From Gimesia sp. (GTDB lineage Bacteria > Planctomycetota > Planctomycetia > Planctomycetales > Planctomycetaceae): a DNA stretch of 64,000 bases. The stretch spans positions 62,001-126,000 of the forward strand of contig PAJV01000013.1 of NCBI GenBank assembly GCA_002706765.1, read 5' to 3'. Of the stretch, positions 40,553 to 49,729 are shown piece by piece (position 1 is the stretch's first letter; each line of letters opens with the position of its first letter). The translations under genes were made by a program, and so were the position numbers. Under the pieces are notes generated by a model that ran no database searches, was not told the origin of the DNA, and saw only the letters and a program-made list of their open reading frames with translations.

Positions 40553-43500
40553 TCACACAATTTTATTCGATTGCCAAGCGGCGATTGTTGAAATGTACTC
40601 GTCCGCAGCAATAGGATTGAATTTGAATCGATGTTGTATCACTGCAACAAGTGTTCTAATCGTTGGAAGAATTCGTCGGCCCTCAACCAGACAATTCAAT
40701 ATTTGAGATATGATTGTATCCCGCCGAATAGACATGATGGGCTGGTTCGATAATTCGAGAAAAAAATTGACGGCAACGGCTATTGCCGAATCAGTTTTAC
40801 TTTCATACCCATTGAGTCGCTGGGACACTGCTATAAATGGTTCATTTGGTAACCATTCAGCTTTTTGTGCCGAGTATGTGAGAACACCAGAGTCAATTGT
40901 GATGTGCCGATACCCAAGTTCGATCAATGACACAACAACAGAATCATATTCTGAGCGCTCTAAACCCTGGTTTTGGAAAGAATGCAGAAGAAGAATCTGC
41001 GTCCATACACCTTCAATGCCAAGCTCCGTTTTTGCAATTACCCGAAGAAGAAAATCGTCTGACAAGAGCACATGCCCTGGCGACTTAGAGATAAGTACGG
41101 TATCGATATTTTCTTCGCCTAGAAGCTTGCCTCGCTCTTTGACATACGCTCTCTCAGTTTGAAGTGATTCTGTAACCGGAAGGATGTCACATTCAGCTCT
41201 TATCCATTTGATAAGCGATTCTAATTTCTCAATCGAGTTTTTAATGGATTCCTCTGTCACTTCCTGGCGAATGATATGCTCATTTTCCTTGGCAATGGTT
41301 TCATAGCCATGTGGATTGATAAGTTCACGTTTGTGAAGAATGTCACTCAATACGTCAATCGTTGATTGGGCCACTCCAATTCTTCCGTATAACTTGACGA
41401 TCTGATCTACAGCCCCAATGGAATGAAGGGTCAAAAGTGATACGACATCCACAACAAGTTTTGGCCTATTTTCAAGCAGTGCAAGGGCCTGCTGACGTTC
41501 ATCCTCACCACCATGAGAACATCGAAGTGATAGATCCTTGTGAGTCGTCAACCGGGTCCACAAATCAACAATGTTATCACCGATAAGATGCGAAAGATGT
41601 CCGATAGTCATCCGACCCGATAAATACACATCAAGTGCAGCTTGAGTTACATAGGAAGATTTATTGACTTCCTCCATTATGGATTCGGCTGCCATGCGTG
41701 CACCTTCTTCCCCTTTTGGAAATTTAAATGCCACGAATCCTTCAATCTCTGGAAAATTTACTTCTAGAATCGCAGCACTTTCTTGGCAGGCATGGAGAAA
41801 CTTGCTCTTGATCTCGACAATCCTACCCTTCGTTACTTCAGGTGCTCCTGATTTAAGAGGAACCTCATCCCCCACTTTCTTATTGATCAGTCGCTTTGCA
41901 AGATCATGGTTTATCTGAAGCTCATTCCTTGAAATATCTGCATCTTCACGATCGTCAATGATGTACCATGCCCGGTCTCCAGTAATATCTTCTACGCAAA
42001 CCGCTACACCATTTGAAACAATGTCTGCTCCTAGCCAGCGTTTTTCAGTGTGTCCTCCAAGAAAAATCGACTGAATATAACGCAAGTGAACGTTACCGTT
42101 ATTGGGATGAGAGCGTCGAATCTCGTAGAGTAACTCTGTGGATTCACGATGTCTTCCTCGAGCAGCTTGTAAATTGGCAATTTGAATTGCACAGGCTGTT
42201 GGAATCGCACTTAACGATGGTGGTTTCGCAAGAAACTCATCTACTTTATTATCCTGACCACGCCGGAGATTTATAACTGCAAGCCGGACACACATAACAT
42301 CGTCATCAGGAAAATGTTTCAAATAATTCAAACATATTTCTTCTGCTTTAGGGAGATCGCCAATCTCCTCATAGATAGCTGTTTCCATCTCGCTGGCGTA
42401 TTGCAGTGGACCATTAGCCTCTCGGAGTGATTGGCAGATCTCCAAGGCTCGATCCAGCTTGTCTCCTTCATAGCAGGAGTAGAGCAAGCGGCGAGTATTG
42501 GGTGTGTCAGCGGTAGGGTCGGAGACTTTTTCATAGATAGTCGCCGCTTGAGTGTACATTTCAAATTCATAATAAGCATCGGCCAGAATCCACAATTGCG
42601 TGGTCGGTGTGGAATCTGAAACGCATCGCTGTGCTTCCGAAAGAACCGCAAGAGATTCTTCAGAAAGTCGTTGCCCTCGACGAATACGAGCCGCCTCTAC
42701 CAGATCGACAATATCGTTTGGGTTCACTTCAACGACCTCGTCAGACAGCTTTCGTGCCTCTACATATCTCTGTTCTACAATATAATTGTGAACCAGGATT
42801 TGGTTTGCTTTATGTCGGAGTTCTAAAGATGGCGAAGTTTTGAGAAACGTTTTTAGCTCATCGGTAATGGCGTCCACACCATCTCGTTCAGCAACCAATT
42901 CGGCTCGGTATAATGGCGCAAAGGGAAGATTTTCGGGGCGCTTCAATAAGCCCATCAACTCGATTGCTCGATCCTTGTCTCCTATTGCTTCAGCAACGAG
43001 CGCACGTTGAAAAACTGCGATTGGCAATCCTGGTTCGATGGAAAGCGCTTCGTCAAGATCGTTTTCTGCTCCTTTATAATCGCCCAAAATTCGTCTTGCC
43101 AATGCTCTGTTGACAAGATAGCTAATTCTAGTTCTCCTAACTTCAGGCTCCTTGAAGCAATCAAGAGAGTCGTCCAAAAGGGATTTTGCTTCTTCAAGTA
43201 ATGCCCGTTCTTCGGCAGAGGGGTGTCCAATTCTAATTCCAGAACCTTCAACCTGTGTCAAACTCCCAAGAATAACATTCGCCAAGGCCGCTTTCGAATC
43301 GGGAGATGGATTCTCTCCATACTCGACCGATTTGCGAAACCACTTGATCGCCTCATCAAGAGATTCTCTTTCCTGGGCAGATACTCCCAATGCGAAGGCG
43401 ACTTCATGGTGATCAAGAAGATCTTCAGGGAGTGATTCGATGATTTCAAGCAATGACTTATCAGTCGAAGAGTGAATGTATGCGATTTGGGCACGAATAC

Positions 43501-44464
43501 TTGCTGGATGGCTTTTAAGAACAAACTCCGCAGTATTTTGAGCATTCTCGTCTTGCCCAGTGAGCAAGTAGGCAATGGCACAGTTGCAAAGTATCTTTTC
43601 GTTTTGCTCATCGTGTTGCCGTGCCTCAAAAAATGAATTAGCCGCTTCACGCTCTAATCCGAGACGTAACTGTGCAGCTCCCATGCAGTTGATGAATTGG
43701 GCCTTCAGACTTTCTGTTGCGTGAGACCAAAGAGTCGTTCTTTGGCTCTCCAGATATCTAAGTGCTTCTGCCGGTTTGTGATCTTCGATCAACTGACGAG
43801 CATAATTCAGTGTAGCTTCATTCTGTGGTGCCAGTAGTCCAGATATATCACAAATAATTAGAGGATGCATTCCGCCTGATTCGGAAAAGGTTTTATCAAA
43901 ATGACTGAGGATAGTCTTGACATTCTTTGCACCTTCCTCCAACTGCAATTGATTTGACTTCTCAATTCTGTCAAAGCCCTCTTTCAGGAGCTTCGTATGA
44001 GAAAAGTCGGGATAATGCTTTGCGATGACATTCGGATACTTGCCAATAGTTTCAACAATGTCCTCCCAAGACCATATCGATACGACATACTTTCGCTTTC
44101 GGTGACGGTTTGTGATTTTTCGGGCAAGCTCTTGGAGTTTCGCATCTCTTGGAGCCGTGGTTGCGAGAATAAACTCCGTTATTTGTGGATTGAACCGTTT
44201 TGCTTTTTTGTATTCTTCTTTAACTTCTTCCTCTGTCACCTGACTCTCAGTATAGTTGTCCTTTCCCTTACATTGTACTCCAGCCCACTCGTCCCCTTGA
44301 TTCGGCCTGCCGAACACATCAACTCCTTTCTGACGCTGCCCCTGTCGCCCATTCTTCTGTGTGTTTGGGTCATTCCATATCTCTCCCCACAGGTCGCAAC
44401 ATAGAGATTCGAAGTCTTGCCAGTTCTTTGGCGGTGGAATCTGTAGGCTGGAAAATGTTGGCAA
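40553..44464 (-). CDS. Mrr-like nuclease / TPR / GreAB-C / PIN conflict protein
   Basis: 1303 residues from TTG 44464 (AGAGGATAATCAA upstream). The N-terminus is a restriction-endonuclease-like domain: FESLCCDLWGEIW, GRQGQRQKGVDVFGRP and EWAGVQCKGK (D49, Q64, K66 of a (D/E)..QxK site). Residues about 210-760 are TPR-like helical pairs. KKVGDEVPLKSGAPEVTKGRI near 860-885 resembles the GreA/GreB C-terminal domain, and KLVVDVVSLLTLHSIG near 1000 with LLSDDFLLR near 1130 marks a PIN-type nuclease. This matches the TPR-GreAB-C-PIN architecture described for conflict systems, with an added DNA-nuclease head. It could both cut nucleic acid and sense RNA polymerase. It sits beside the SMEK gene. Confidence 0.65.
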   Translation of the reverse strand: MPTFSSLQIPPPKNWQDFESLCCDLWGEIWNDPNTQKNGRQGQRQKGVDVFGRPNQGDEWAGVQCKGKDNYTESQVTEEEVKEEYKKAKRFNPQITEFILATTAPRDAKLQELARKITNRHRKRKYVVSIWSWEDIVETIGKYPNVIAKHYPDFSHTKLLKEGFDRIEKSNQLQLEEGAKNVKTILSHFDKTFSESGGMHPLIICDISGLLAPQNEATLNYARQLIEDHKPAEALRYLESQRTTLWSHATESLKAQFINCMGAAQLRLGLEREAANSFFEARQHDEQNEKILCNCAIAYLLTGQDENAQNTAEFVLKSHPASIRAQIAYIHSSTDKSLLEIIESLPEDLLDHHEVAFALGVSAQERESLDEAIKWFRKSVEYGENPSPDSKAALANVILGSLTQVEGSGIRIGHPSAEERALLEEAKSLLDDSLDCFKEPEVRRTRISYLVNRALARRILGDYKGAENDLDEALSIEPGLPIAVFQRALVAEAIGDKDRAIELMGLLKRPENLPFAPLYRAELVAERDGVDAITDELKTFLKTSPSLELRHKANQILVHNYIVEQRYVEARKLSDEVVEVNPNDIVDLVEAARIRRGQRLSEESLAVLSEAQRCVSDSTPTTQLWILADAYYEFEMYTQAATIYEKVSDPTADTPNTRRLLYSCYEGDKLDRALEICQSLREANGPLQYASEMETAIYEEIGDLPKAEEICLNYLKHFPDDDVMCVRLAVINLRRGQDNKVDEFLAKPPSLSAIPTACAIQIANLQAARGRHRESTELLYEIRRSHPNNGNVHLRYIQSIFLGGHTEKRWLGADIVSNGVAVCVEDITGDRAWYIIDDREDADISRNELQINHDLAKRLINKKVGDEVPLKSGAPEVTKGRIVEIKSKFLHACQESAAILEVNFPEIEGFVAFKFPKGEEGARMAAESIMEEVNKSSYVTQAALDVYLSGRMTIGHLSHLIGDNIVDLWTRLTTHKDLSLRCSHGGEDERQQALALLENRPKLVVDVVSLLTLHSIGAVDQIVKLYGRIGVAQSTIDVLSDILHKRELINPHGYETIAKENEHIIRQEVTEESIKNSIEKLESLIKWIRAECDILPVTESLQTERAYVKERGKLLGEENIDTVLISKSPGHVLLSDDFLLRVIAKTELGIEGVWTQILLLHSFQNQGLERSEYDSVVVSLIELGYRHITIDSGVLTYSAQKAEWLPNEPFIAVSQRLNGYESKTDSAIAVAVNFFLELSNQPIMSIRRDTIISQILNCLVEGRRILPTIRTLVAVIQHRFKFNPIAADEYISTIAAWQSNKIV

Positions 44465-44590
44465 TTGATTATCCTCTGTCGTTTTGTAACGTAACCGTAC
44501 ACCAGAACCGTTGTAGGCGCAAGGTTTAGAATCTCGGGTTTCATCACGTTTCCCACACAGGAGTTTGTAACGCCGTTCTTAGTCCTGCCC

Positions 44591-45583
44591 CTATCGAAGA
44601 ACACCACGGATTATTTTCATCCCATGTTGTAGGAAGACAGCGTTCATGCGATCTGTAATTTCCTGCCTCTTTGCATTGAACAGATCGTAAGTGGCTTCGC
44701 ATTCGAAGTTGGCGCTGTTGTTGTGGATGTCGATTTCTGGCGGTGCTCCACCTTTTGAAATGGTTCGCTTACGGAATTCTGCAAGAAGGTCTCTTAGCAG
44801 ATGGTAAACATTCTCCAGCGCATCGCCCGTTGGAGAATCATCAAAGTCATGTCGTGACTTTGTGACAGTCTGGCTGTCCAGGACGCCGCTATTTAATACG
44901 CTCACAGCTTCTTCGCACTGGAGTTGGAAACGCTCGTAGTTTCGTTCGTCCCTCCAGTTGTCCTGCATGAAGGGGCTATCGAAGTGCCTGCGATACACTT
45001 CTAACGCTTGTTGATCTGTGTGCGGAATTGCAGACTCAATACCTGAGCCAACGGTAAGTTCTTGCGAGATGATTTGTACAAGCGCATTCAACTTTGGTGT
45101 CGTGAGAGAATCTGCATGTTTCACCAAGTCTTTTATATCCAAAATGTCTTTTTGTGGATCAAAAGTCAGTTTCGGATTCCACTTTAGCGTGGTGTATCGC
45201 TTTTGCTTTTTACCAAACACAATGAAGCGAATATGGTCATAATCCTTTATGCTGATCTTCGGTTGATTCCCGTTCTTAGTTTTGTAGTTTGGATCACATC
45301 TGTCGAGAGTAGATTGAATCTTCGTTCGATTTCCGTTCGACGTGACTTGGAATGCCATACGTTTGGCAGCGTCGCCCAAATCTAGTGCGGGATAGTTCTG
45401 GGTAACCTTGTTTAGGTCGATCAGTGAAAGGTCGTATGCCTCGTTGAGAAATCGACAGAAAAAGTGTTCTGAAATGGTGTGGATGTTAAAAAGATGCAGA
45501 AGAGATTCAAGCTCGCATACCGTCTTGATCCAAGTCAAGGAGTTACAAATTGTTCTAAGCAGCTTTTCACGTTTGTATAGCAT
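44591..45583 (-). CDS. SMEK-domain protein
   Basis: 330 residues. The N-terminal domain reads ESLLHLFNIHTISEHFFCRF, then LNEAYDLSLIDLNKVTQNYP with LDLGDAAKRMAFQVTSNGNR. This is the SMEK-domain pattern as I remember it (sE.ff..lLN.....L..LN....N.p.iDLgd...r.AfQVTs), found in bacterial defence genes and thought to be nuclease-like or a sensor. The C-terminal half (YERFQLQCEEAVSVLNSGVL, LRDLLAEFRKRTISKGGAPP) is helical and unrecognised. ATG 45583. It lies between the restriction operon and the TPR/GreAB-C/PIN gene, 126 bp upstream of the latter, and may act with it. Confidence 0.65.
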   Translation of the reverse strand: MLYKREKLLRTICNSLTWIKTVCELESLLHLFNIHTISEHFFCRFLNEAYDLSLIDLNKVTQNYPALDLGDAAKRMAFQVTSNGNRTKIQSTLDRCDPNYKTKNGNQPKISIKDYDHIRFIVFGKKQKRYTTLKWNPKLTFDPQKDILDIKDLVKHADSLTTPKLNALVQIISQELTVGSGIESAIPHTDQQALEVYRRHFDSPFMQDNWRDERNYERFQLQCEEAVSVLNSGVLDSQTVTKSRHDFDDSPTGDALENVYHLLRDLLAEFRKRTISKGGAPPEIDIHNNSANFECEATYDLFNAKRQEITDRMNAVFLQHGMKIIRGVLR

Positions 45584-45651
45584 TGAATCGGCTTTCCAAG
45601 GTTAGTGATTCACTTTGTCACTCCAAAAACTCTTGTGTCGAGACTGTCCTC

Positions 45652-46341
45652 TCACAAATCCATACCTGCACCATTCGTACGCAGCCATTCTTTTCGGGTA
45701 GCATAGTCGGGCATCACTTTGTCTACCTCATTCCAGAACGTTTGGGTGTGGTTCGGTTGAATCAGGTGTGCCAGTTCGTGGACGACAATGTAATCTAACA
45801 CTGATGGCGGTGCCATCATGCACTTCCAGTGGAAGTTGATGTTGCCATCGGACGTGCATGAGGCCCAGCGATTCTTCAATTCCATGATCTTCACGACATT
45901 CGCTTTCACGCCCATGCGATCCTGGTAATAGGCAACTCGTTGGGGAATCCGATTCTTTCCCTTCTCCCTGAAGAACTCCTTGAAGGCGGCATCCGCATTC
46001 GGAGCGGAGCCGTTGTTCGATAGCAAGCAGAAGTATCCATCCTTGAGCAGCAACGGAGATTCTTGTTCATCGACAAGCTTCAGCCGATAGGAACGCCCGA
46101 GGTACATGAACCCTTCGCCGTTGACGTAATCTCTTTGGACACGGGTCGCATTCAGATCTTCCCACTCTGCAAGATTCCGATAAATCCACTTCCGCTTGCC
46201 TTCGAGAAGTTCTTCCACCTGTGAATTCGAGAGTTCTTCGGGAACGAGCACGGACACCTTCCCGTCCCGCTCGATGTAAATACTGGCGGTCTTACGCTGG
46301 CTACGCTGCAACGTGTACTTGATGTCCTTGAACTGCGCCAT
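45652..46341 (-). CDS. YgjP-like metallopeptidase (DUF45)
   Basis: 229 residues. The zincin motif HELAH lies at 188-192 (VVHELAHLIQPNHTQTFW), with H198 as the third ligand. IMELKNRWASCTSDGNINF precedes it, matching the YgjP/DUF45 pattern. The gene starts at ATG 46341, and TGATG overlaps the stop of hsdR, so it is translationally coupled. Peptidases of this family are often encoded next to type I restriction genes; the reason is unknown, perhaps control of HsdR levels. No signal peptide. Confidence 0.85.
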   Translation of the reverse strand: MAQFKDIKYTLQRSQRKTASIYIERDGKVSVLVPEELSNSQVEELLEGKRKWIYRNLAEWEDLNATRVQRDYVNGEGFMYLGRSYRLKLVDEQESPLLLKDGYFCLLSNNGSAPNADAAFKEFFREKGKNRIPQRVAYYQDRMGVKANVVKIMELKNRWASCTSDGNINFHWKCMMAPPSVLDYIVVHELAHLIQPNHTQTFWNEVDKVMPDYATRKEWLRTNGAGMDL

Positions 46342-49300
46342 CACTCGATGATGTCCTTGTGCCGTTTCTTAGCGAGTTGGGTGATCTCAGTGACGAGCTT
46401 GTCGCTGTGTTTGATGATCTCGTCAACTCCAGTTGCCAGCAGAAGGTCGGATAACTCTCCTCGCAGGCTGCTGACCTCAGGGGGATTGTTCCAAAAGTTG
46501 ACGATGTCGATGGTCTTCTCAAGCTGTTCCAGGATGTCAGCGACAAGATGCTTCACATGATCGATATGCTCATATGGGACTTCATCCTGAAATGCCACTG
46601 TCCCGATCATGTCGTAGAAGGGGGCGGCCTTGCGACTCACCCCTTCGATCTCTTCCTTTCGGCCTGTCTTGGCTTCGTCTCTCAAATCAAACAGGCCTTT
46701 TGCAAGATCGTCCCAATTATCTTTGTGCTGTTGGATCAGTTCTTCCAGCTTCTCGCTGAGTTTCTGATAGAAAGCCGGGTCTTCATCAAACTTGACTTTG
46801 CAGTGCTTTCGTATGGCGTGTTCCATTTCGCTGGCGACTGCTTTTGAAGATTTGTTTTTATCCAGTTCCTGGATGAATCTAGGAGACAACAACTCGACGG
46901 GAGGAATCTTCGGGTTGATCCCCAAGCTGATCAGGTGCTCGTCGATCAGCTTGCGAACTTTTTCTCCCGCACCAGAGATGTTGAGCGTGTCATCTTTGTA
47001 GCGTTCTTTGACCTTGACCAGTATATAACCGAATCGCTTCACAGGAACTTTGAACGGGTTGGCGGCGGCGTTGGGAAGGATGATGTCCATACTTTGCATG
47101 AACTTCTTCAAGTAAACCTCGAAGTTGGCTCGAAGTTTGATGTCCTCCATCTTTTCGATAGCTGATTCCAACACCTCAAACTCGGCAGTTGCCTCATGAA
47201 TTCGCTGTTCTACAAAGTCTTCAATCCTCAAAACGTCCGCATCCTTGAAGAGGTTGATCAATCGGCGGTAGCGAGATTCCAAAACCGGAAGTTCGACGCT
47301 GATGTCCTGGAGTGATTCCTCGATATCCTTCTGATCGGAGGCTGCATAGATCGACAATGCTTCCTTCAAGTGATTCGAGAGGCCGATGTAGTCGATAATG
47401 TAGCCACGGCTCTTCCCTTTGGCGACTCGATTCACACGGGCGATCGTTTGCAGGAGGTTGTGTGACTTGACCTTCTTATCGATGTACATCACCTGTTCGA
47501 TTGGGGCATCAAAGCCAGTCAGCAACATGTCGCACACAACCAGGAAAGCCACGCCCGTATTCGCTTTCTCAGCATCATCGAAGTTGAAGGCTCGTTTGAA
47601 ATTCTCGACCGCATCAACTTCTTTGGCATGCTTTCTCGCTGCTGTGATAATTGCGGATTCGTTGGTTCCTTCTGACGAAATCACCACGACTGACTTGAGG
47701 AATGCGATCTGCTTGCAGAGATCATCATCTCGGTGAAGCTGACGTTCATCGTCATAGAGCTTTGTAGGATCGCCGGTCCAGATTGGCTTGTCGTGTTCGA
47801 CGGAAAGCCTTGCGGCAAGAGCCTCATCGATGAACTTCTTGTACTTTACGGCCGCCATCTTGGAAGAGCAGACGACTTGTGCCTTGAAGCCATTGGGCAG
47901 GATGTTGTCGATGTAGTGATTGACCAGGTCTTCGGCGATTTCCTGGATACGTTTATCGGCCTCAAGAATGTCGCCACTGGTCCCCCATTTCTTTTTGAGT
48001 TCCAGAACTTCCTCGGCGGTTCGTTCCTTCATCAAGTCATCGAATTGGCGGCCTTCTTTTTCGGCCATCTTCCGTAGCTTGGCAATGTTCTCGGCCTTCC
48101 GCATTTGTGACTCAACATGTTGCTGAGCAGCATCATCGACTTTGGTGTCGAACTCATGCTTGTGGTCAATTGCCGAATCGGCCGTTTTGCCTTCGTAGAG
48201 AATCTGGACGGTCGCCCCATCCTCGACCGCATCCTGCAACTTGTATTTGTCGATGTACTGTCCGAAGCGTTTCTTCGTTTTCTGAGCGACAACCTCATCA
48301 TCCTTGACTGCAATCAAGGGCGTACCGGTGAACGCCAAGCGAGTGGCATTGGGGAATGCCTCGAACAGGTTGTCACCCAGATCGCCGGATTGAGAGCGAT
48401 GAGCTTCGTCGATCATCAGCAGAATTCGCTCTGACGAATTCACCACGCCGAAGTTTTCGAACTTCGGGATGTCCAAGGCGCTTTCCAGATACTCTGGAGC
48501 ATCGGAGTTCTGGACTTCCTGGAACTTGTGAACCATGACCATGTTCAAGTTGGACAGGTCCGTGGAGAGCTTCTCCCGCAACTCAGCGGTGCTGTTGATG
48601 AAAGTGACTTTCTCGCCAGTCAGCGAGGCCGTCGTTCCCAGTTGCTCCTCTAGGTCGGTGCGGTCATTGAGCAGACAGACTTTGAAGTCTTTCAGGTCGT
48701 CGCACATGCGCAGCTTGCGGATCAGGAAGACCATCGTGAGGCTCTTTCCCGATCCTTGCGTATGCCAGATGACGCCAGAGCGATCGGCAGGTGTCTTCTT
48801 AGTCCGTAGCTGGTCAATGATCTTCAGCATGGCCCGATACTGCTGATAGCGGCAGACCACCTTGGCTCGAACCTTTCCGACATCCATAAAGATTGTGCAA
48901 TTACGGACGATGTCGAGTAAAGTCTCTTTGGGGAGCATTCCCTGGATCAATGTCTCTTGATCACGGACTTTTCCAAGGGGTGGATCGAAAGTACGATACT
49001 TCTCGGGAAAGATGTCACGCCAAGGATAGAAGTATTCTTCATCGGTGGATGTGACTGTGCCGAACTCGCATCTGTCACCGCTGGTGCGGATGACGAACTG
49101 GTTCGAATAGAAGAGCCGTGGTTCACCTTCACGCAATCCGGCTGCATGTGTTTCTCTCCGTTGAGCGGTGTATCGCATCAACTGGCGAAAAGCCTCGTAC
49201 ATCGGGTTGGCTTCAACTTGATTGACGTCTTTCGCCTCAACAACAACGAGTGGGATGCCATTCACGAAGAGGACGATGTCGGGAACGATGAAGCTCTTCA

Positions 49301-49727
49301 CGCAGCCCGGTGTGTCCAGCCGGAACTGGTTCATCGCTAGGAAATGATTTCGATCGGCGTCGTGGAAGTCGATCAACTTGACGTTGGGATACTCTTCGCC
49401 AGTTAGTTCGTTGACATCAACCTGGCTGCGATGGAGTAAAGCCTGCACCTTCTCGTTTATCTCCCGCAGGCTTGTTCCCGACTGATGGGCCAGTTCAGCG
49501 TAGAGTTCTTCAAGCTGCTTGTCAGTGAGCCATTCTTTGCCATTTTCGGTCAAGTTGATGGCCCGAACGCTTTTGAAGAAGATGTCCTTCAGCAGCACTT
49601 CACGGAAGCTGGCCCGCAAACTCGTCGTCGGGTCCGTGGGAATGCCGACACCCTGGTCGATCACGTCCCAGTCGAGGTCAGTCAACTGGTCGAGGAACGG
49701 CTTCTCTACGTAGGTGTATTCGGACAT
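46341..49727 (-). CDS. hsdR: type I restriction endonuclease subunit R
   Basis: 1128 residues, the usual size. The nuclease centre is at D150 with VVVEAKD (E164, K166), then Walker A QGSGKS (324-329) and DEAHRSQSG as motif II, followed by the helicase lobe to about 800 (MLLTGFDAPIEQVMYIDKKV and TIARVNRVAKGKSRGYIID). It cuts unmodified DNA after ATP-driven translocation, together with HsdM and HsdS. It starts two bases after the GmrSD-type gene and overlaps the peptidase gene by one base. The C-terminal 250 residues are the helical domain that docks to the methylase. Confidence 0.95.
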   Translation of the reverse strand: MSEYTYVEKPFLDQLTDLDWDVIDQGVGIPTDPTTSLRASFREVLLKDIFFKSVRAINLTENGKEWLTDKQLEELYAELAHQSGTSLREINEKVQALLHRSQVDVNELTGEEYPNVKLIDFHDADRNHFLAMNQFRLDTPGCVKSFIVPDIVLFVNGIPLVVVEAKDVNQVEANPMYEAFRQLMRYTAQRRETHAAGLREGEPRLFYSNQFVIRTSGDRCEFGTVTSTDEEYFYPWRDIFPEKYRTFDPPLGKVRDQETLIQGMLPKETLLDIVRNCTIFMDVGKVRAKVVCRYQQYRAMLKIIDQLRTKKTPADRSGVIWHTQGSGKSLTMVFLIRKLRMCDDLKDFKVCLLNDRTDLEEQLGTTASLTGEKVTFINSTAELREKLSTDLSNLNMVMVHKFQEVQNSDAPEYLESALDIPKFENFGVVNSSERILLMIDEAHRSQSGDLGDNLFEAFPNATRLAFTGTPLIAVKDDEVVAQKTKKRFGQYIDKYKLQDAVEDGATVQILYEGKTADSAIDHKHEFDTKVDDAAQQHVESQMRKAENIAKLRKMAEKEGRQFDDLMKERTAEEVLELKKKWGTSGDILEADKRIQEIAEDLVNHYIDNILPNGFKAQVVCSSKMAAVKYKKFIDEALAARLSVEHDKPIWTGDPTKLYDDERQLHRDDDLCKQIAFLKSVVVISSEGTNESAIITAARKHAKEVDAVENFKRAFNFDDAEKANTGVAFLVVCDMLLTGFDAPIEQVMYIDKKVKSHNLLQTIARVNRVAKGKSRGYIIDYIGLSNHLKEALSIYAASDQKDIEESLQDISVELPVLESRYRRLINLFKDADVLRIEDFVEQRIHEATAEFEVLESAIEKMEDIKLRANFEVYLKKFMQSMDIILPNAAANPFKVPVKRFGYILVKVKERYKDDTLNISGAGEKVRKLIDEHLISLGINPKIPPVELLSPRFIQELDKNKSSKAVASEMEHAIRKHCKVKFDEDPAFYQKLSEKLEELIQQHKDNWDDLAKGLFDLRDEAKTGRKEEIEGVSRKAAPFYDMIGTVAFQDEVPYEHIDHVKHLVADILEQLEKTIDIVNFWNNPPEVSSLRGELSDLLLATGVDEIIKHSDKLVTEITQLAKKRHKDIIE

Positions 49728-49729
49728 GG

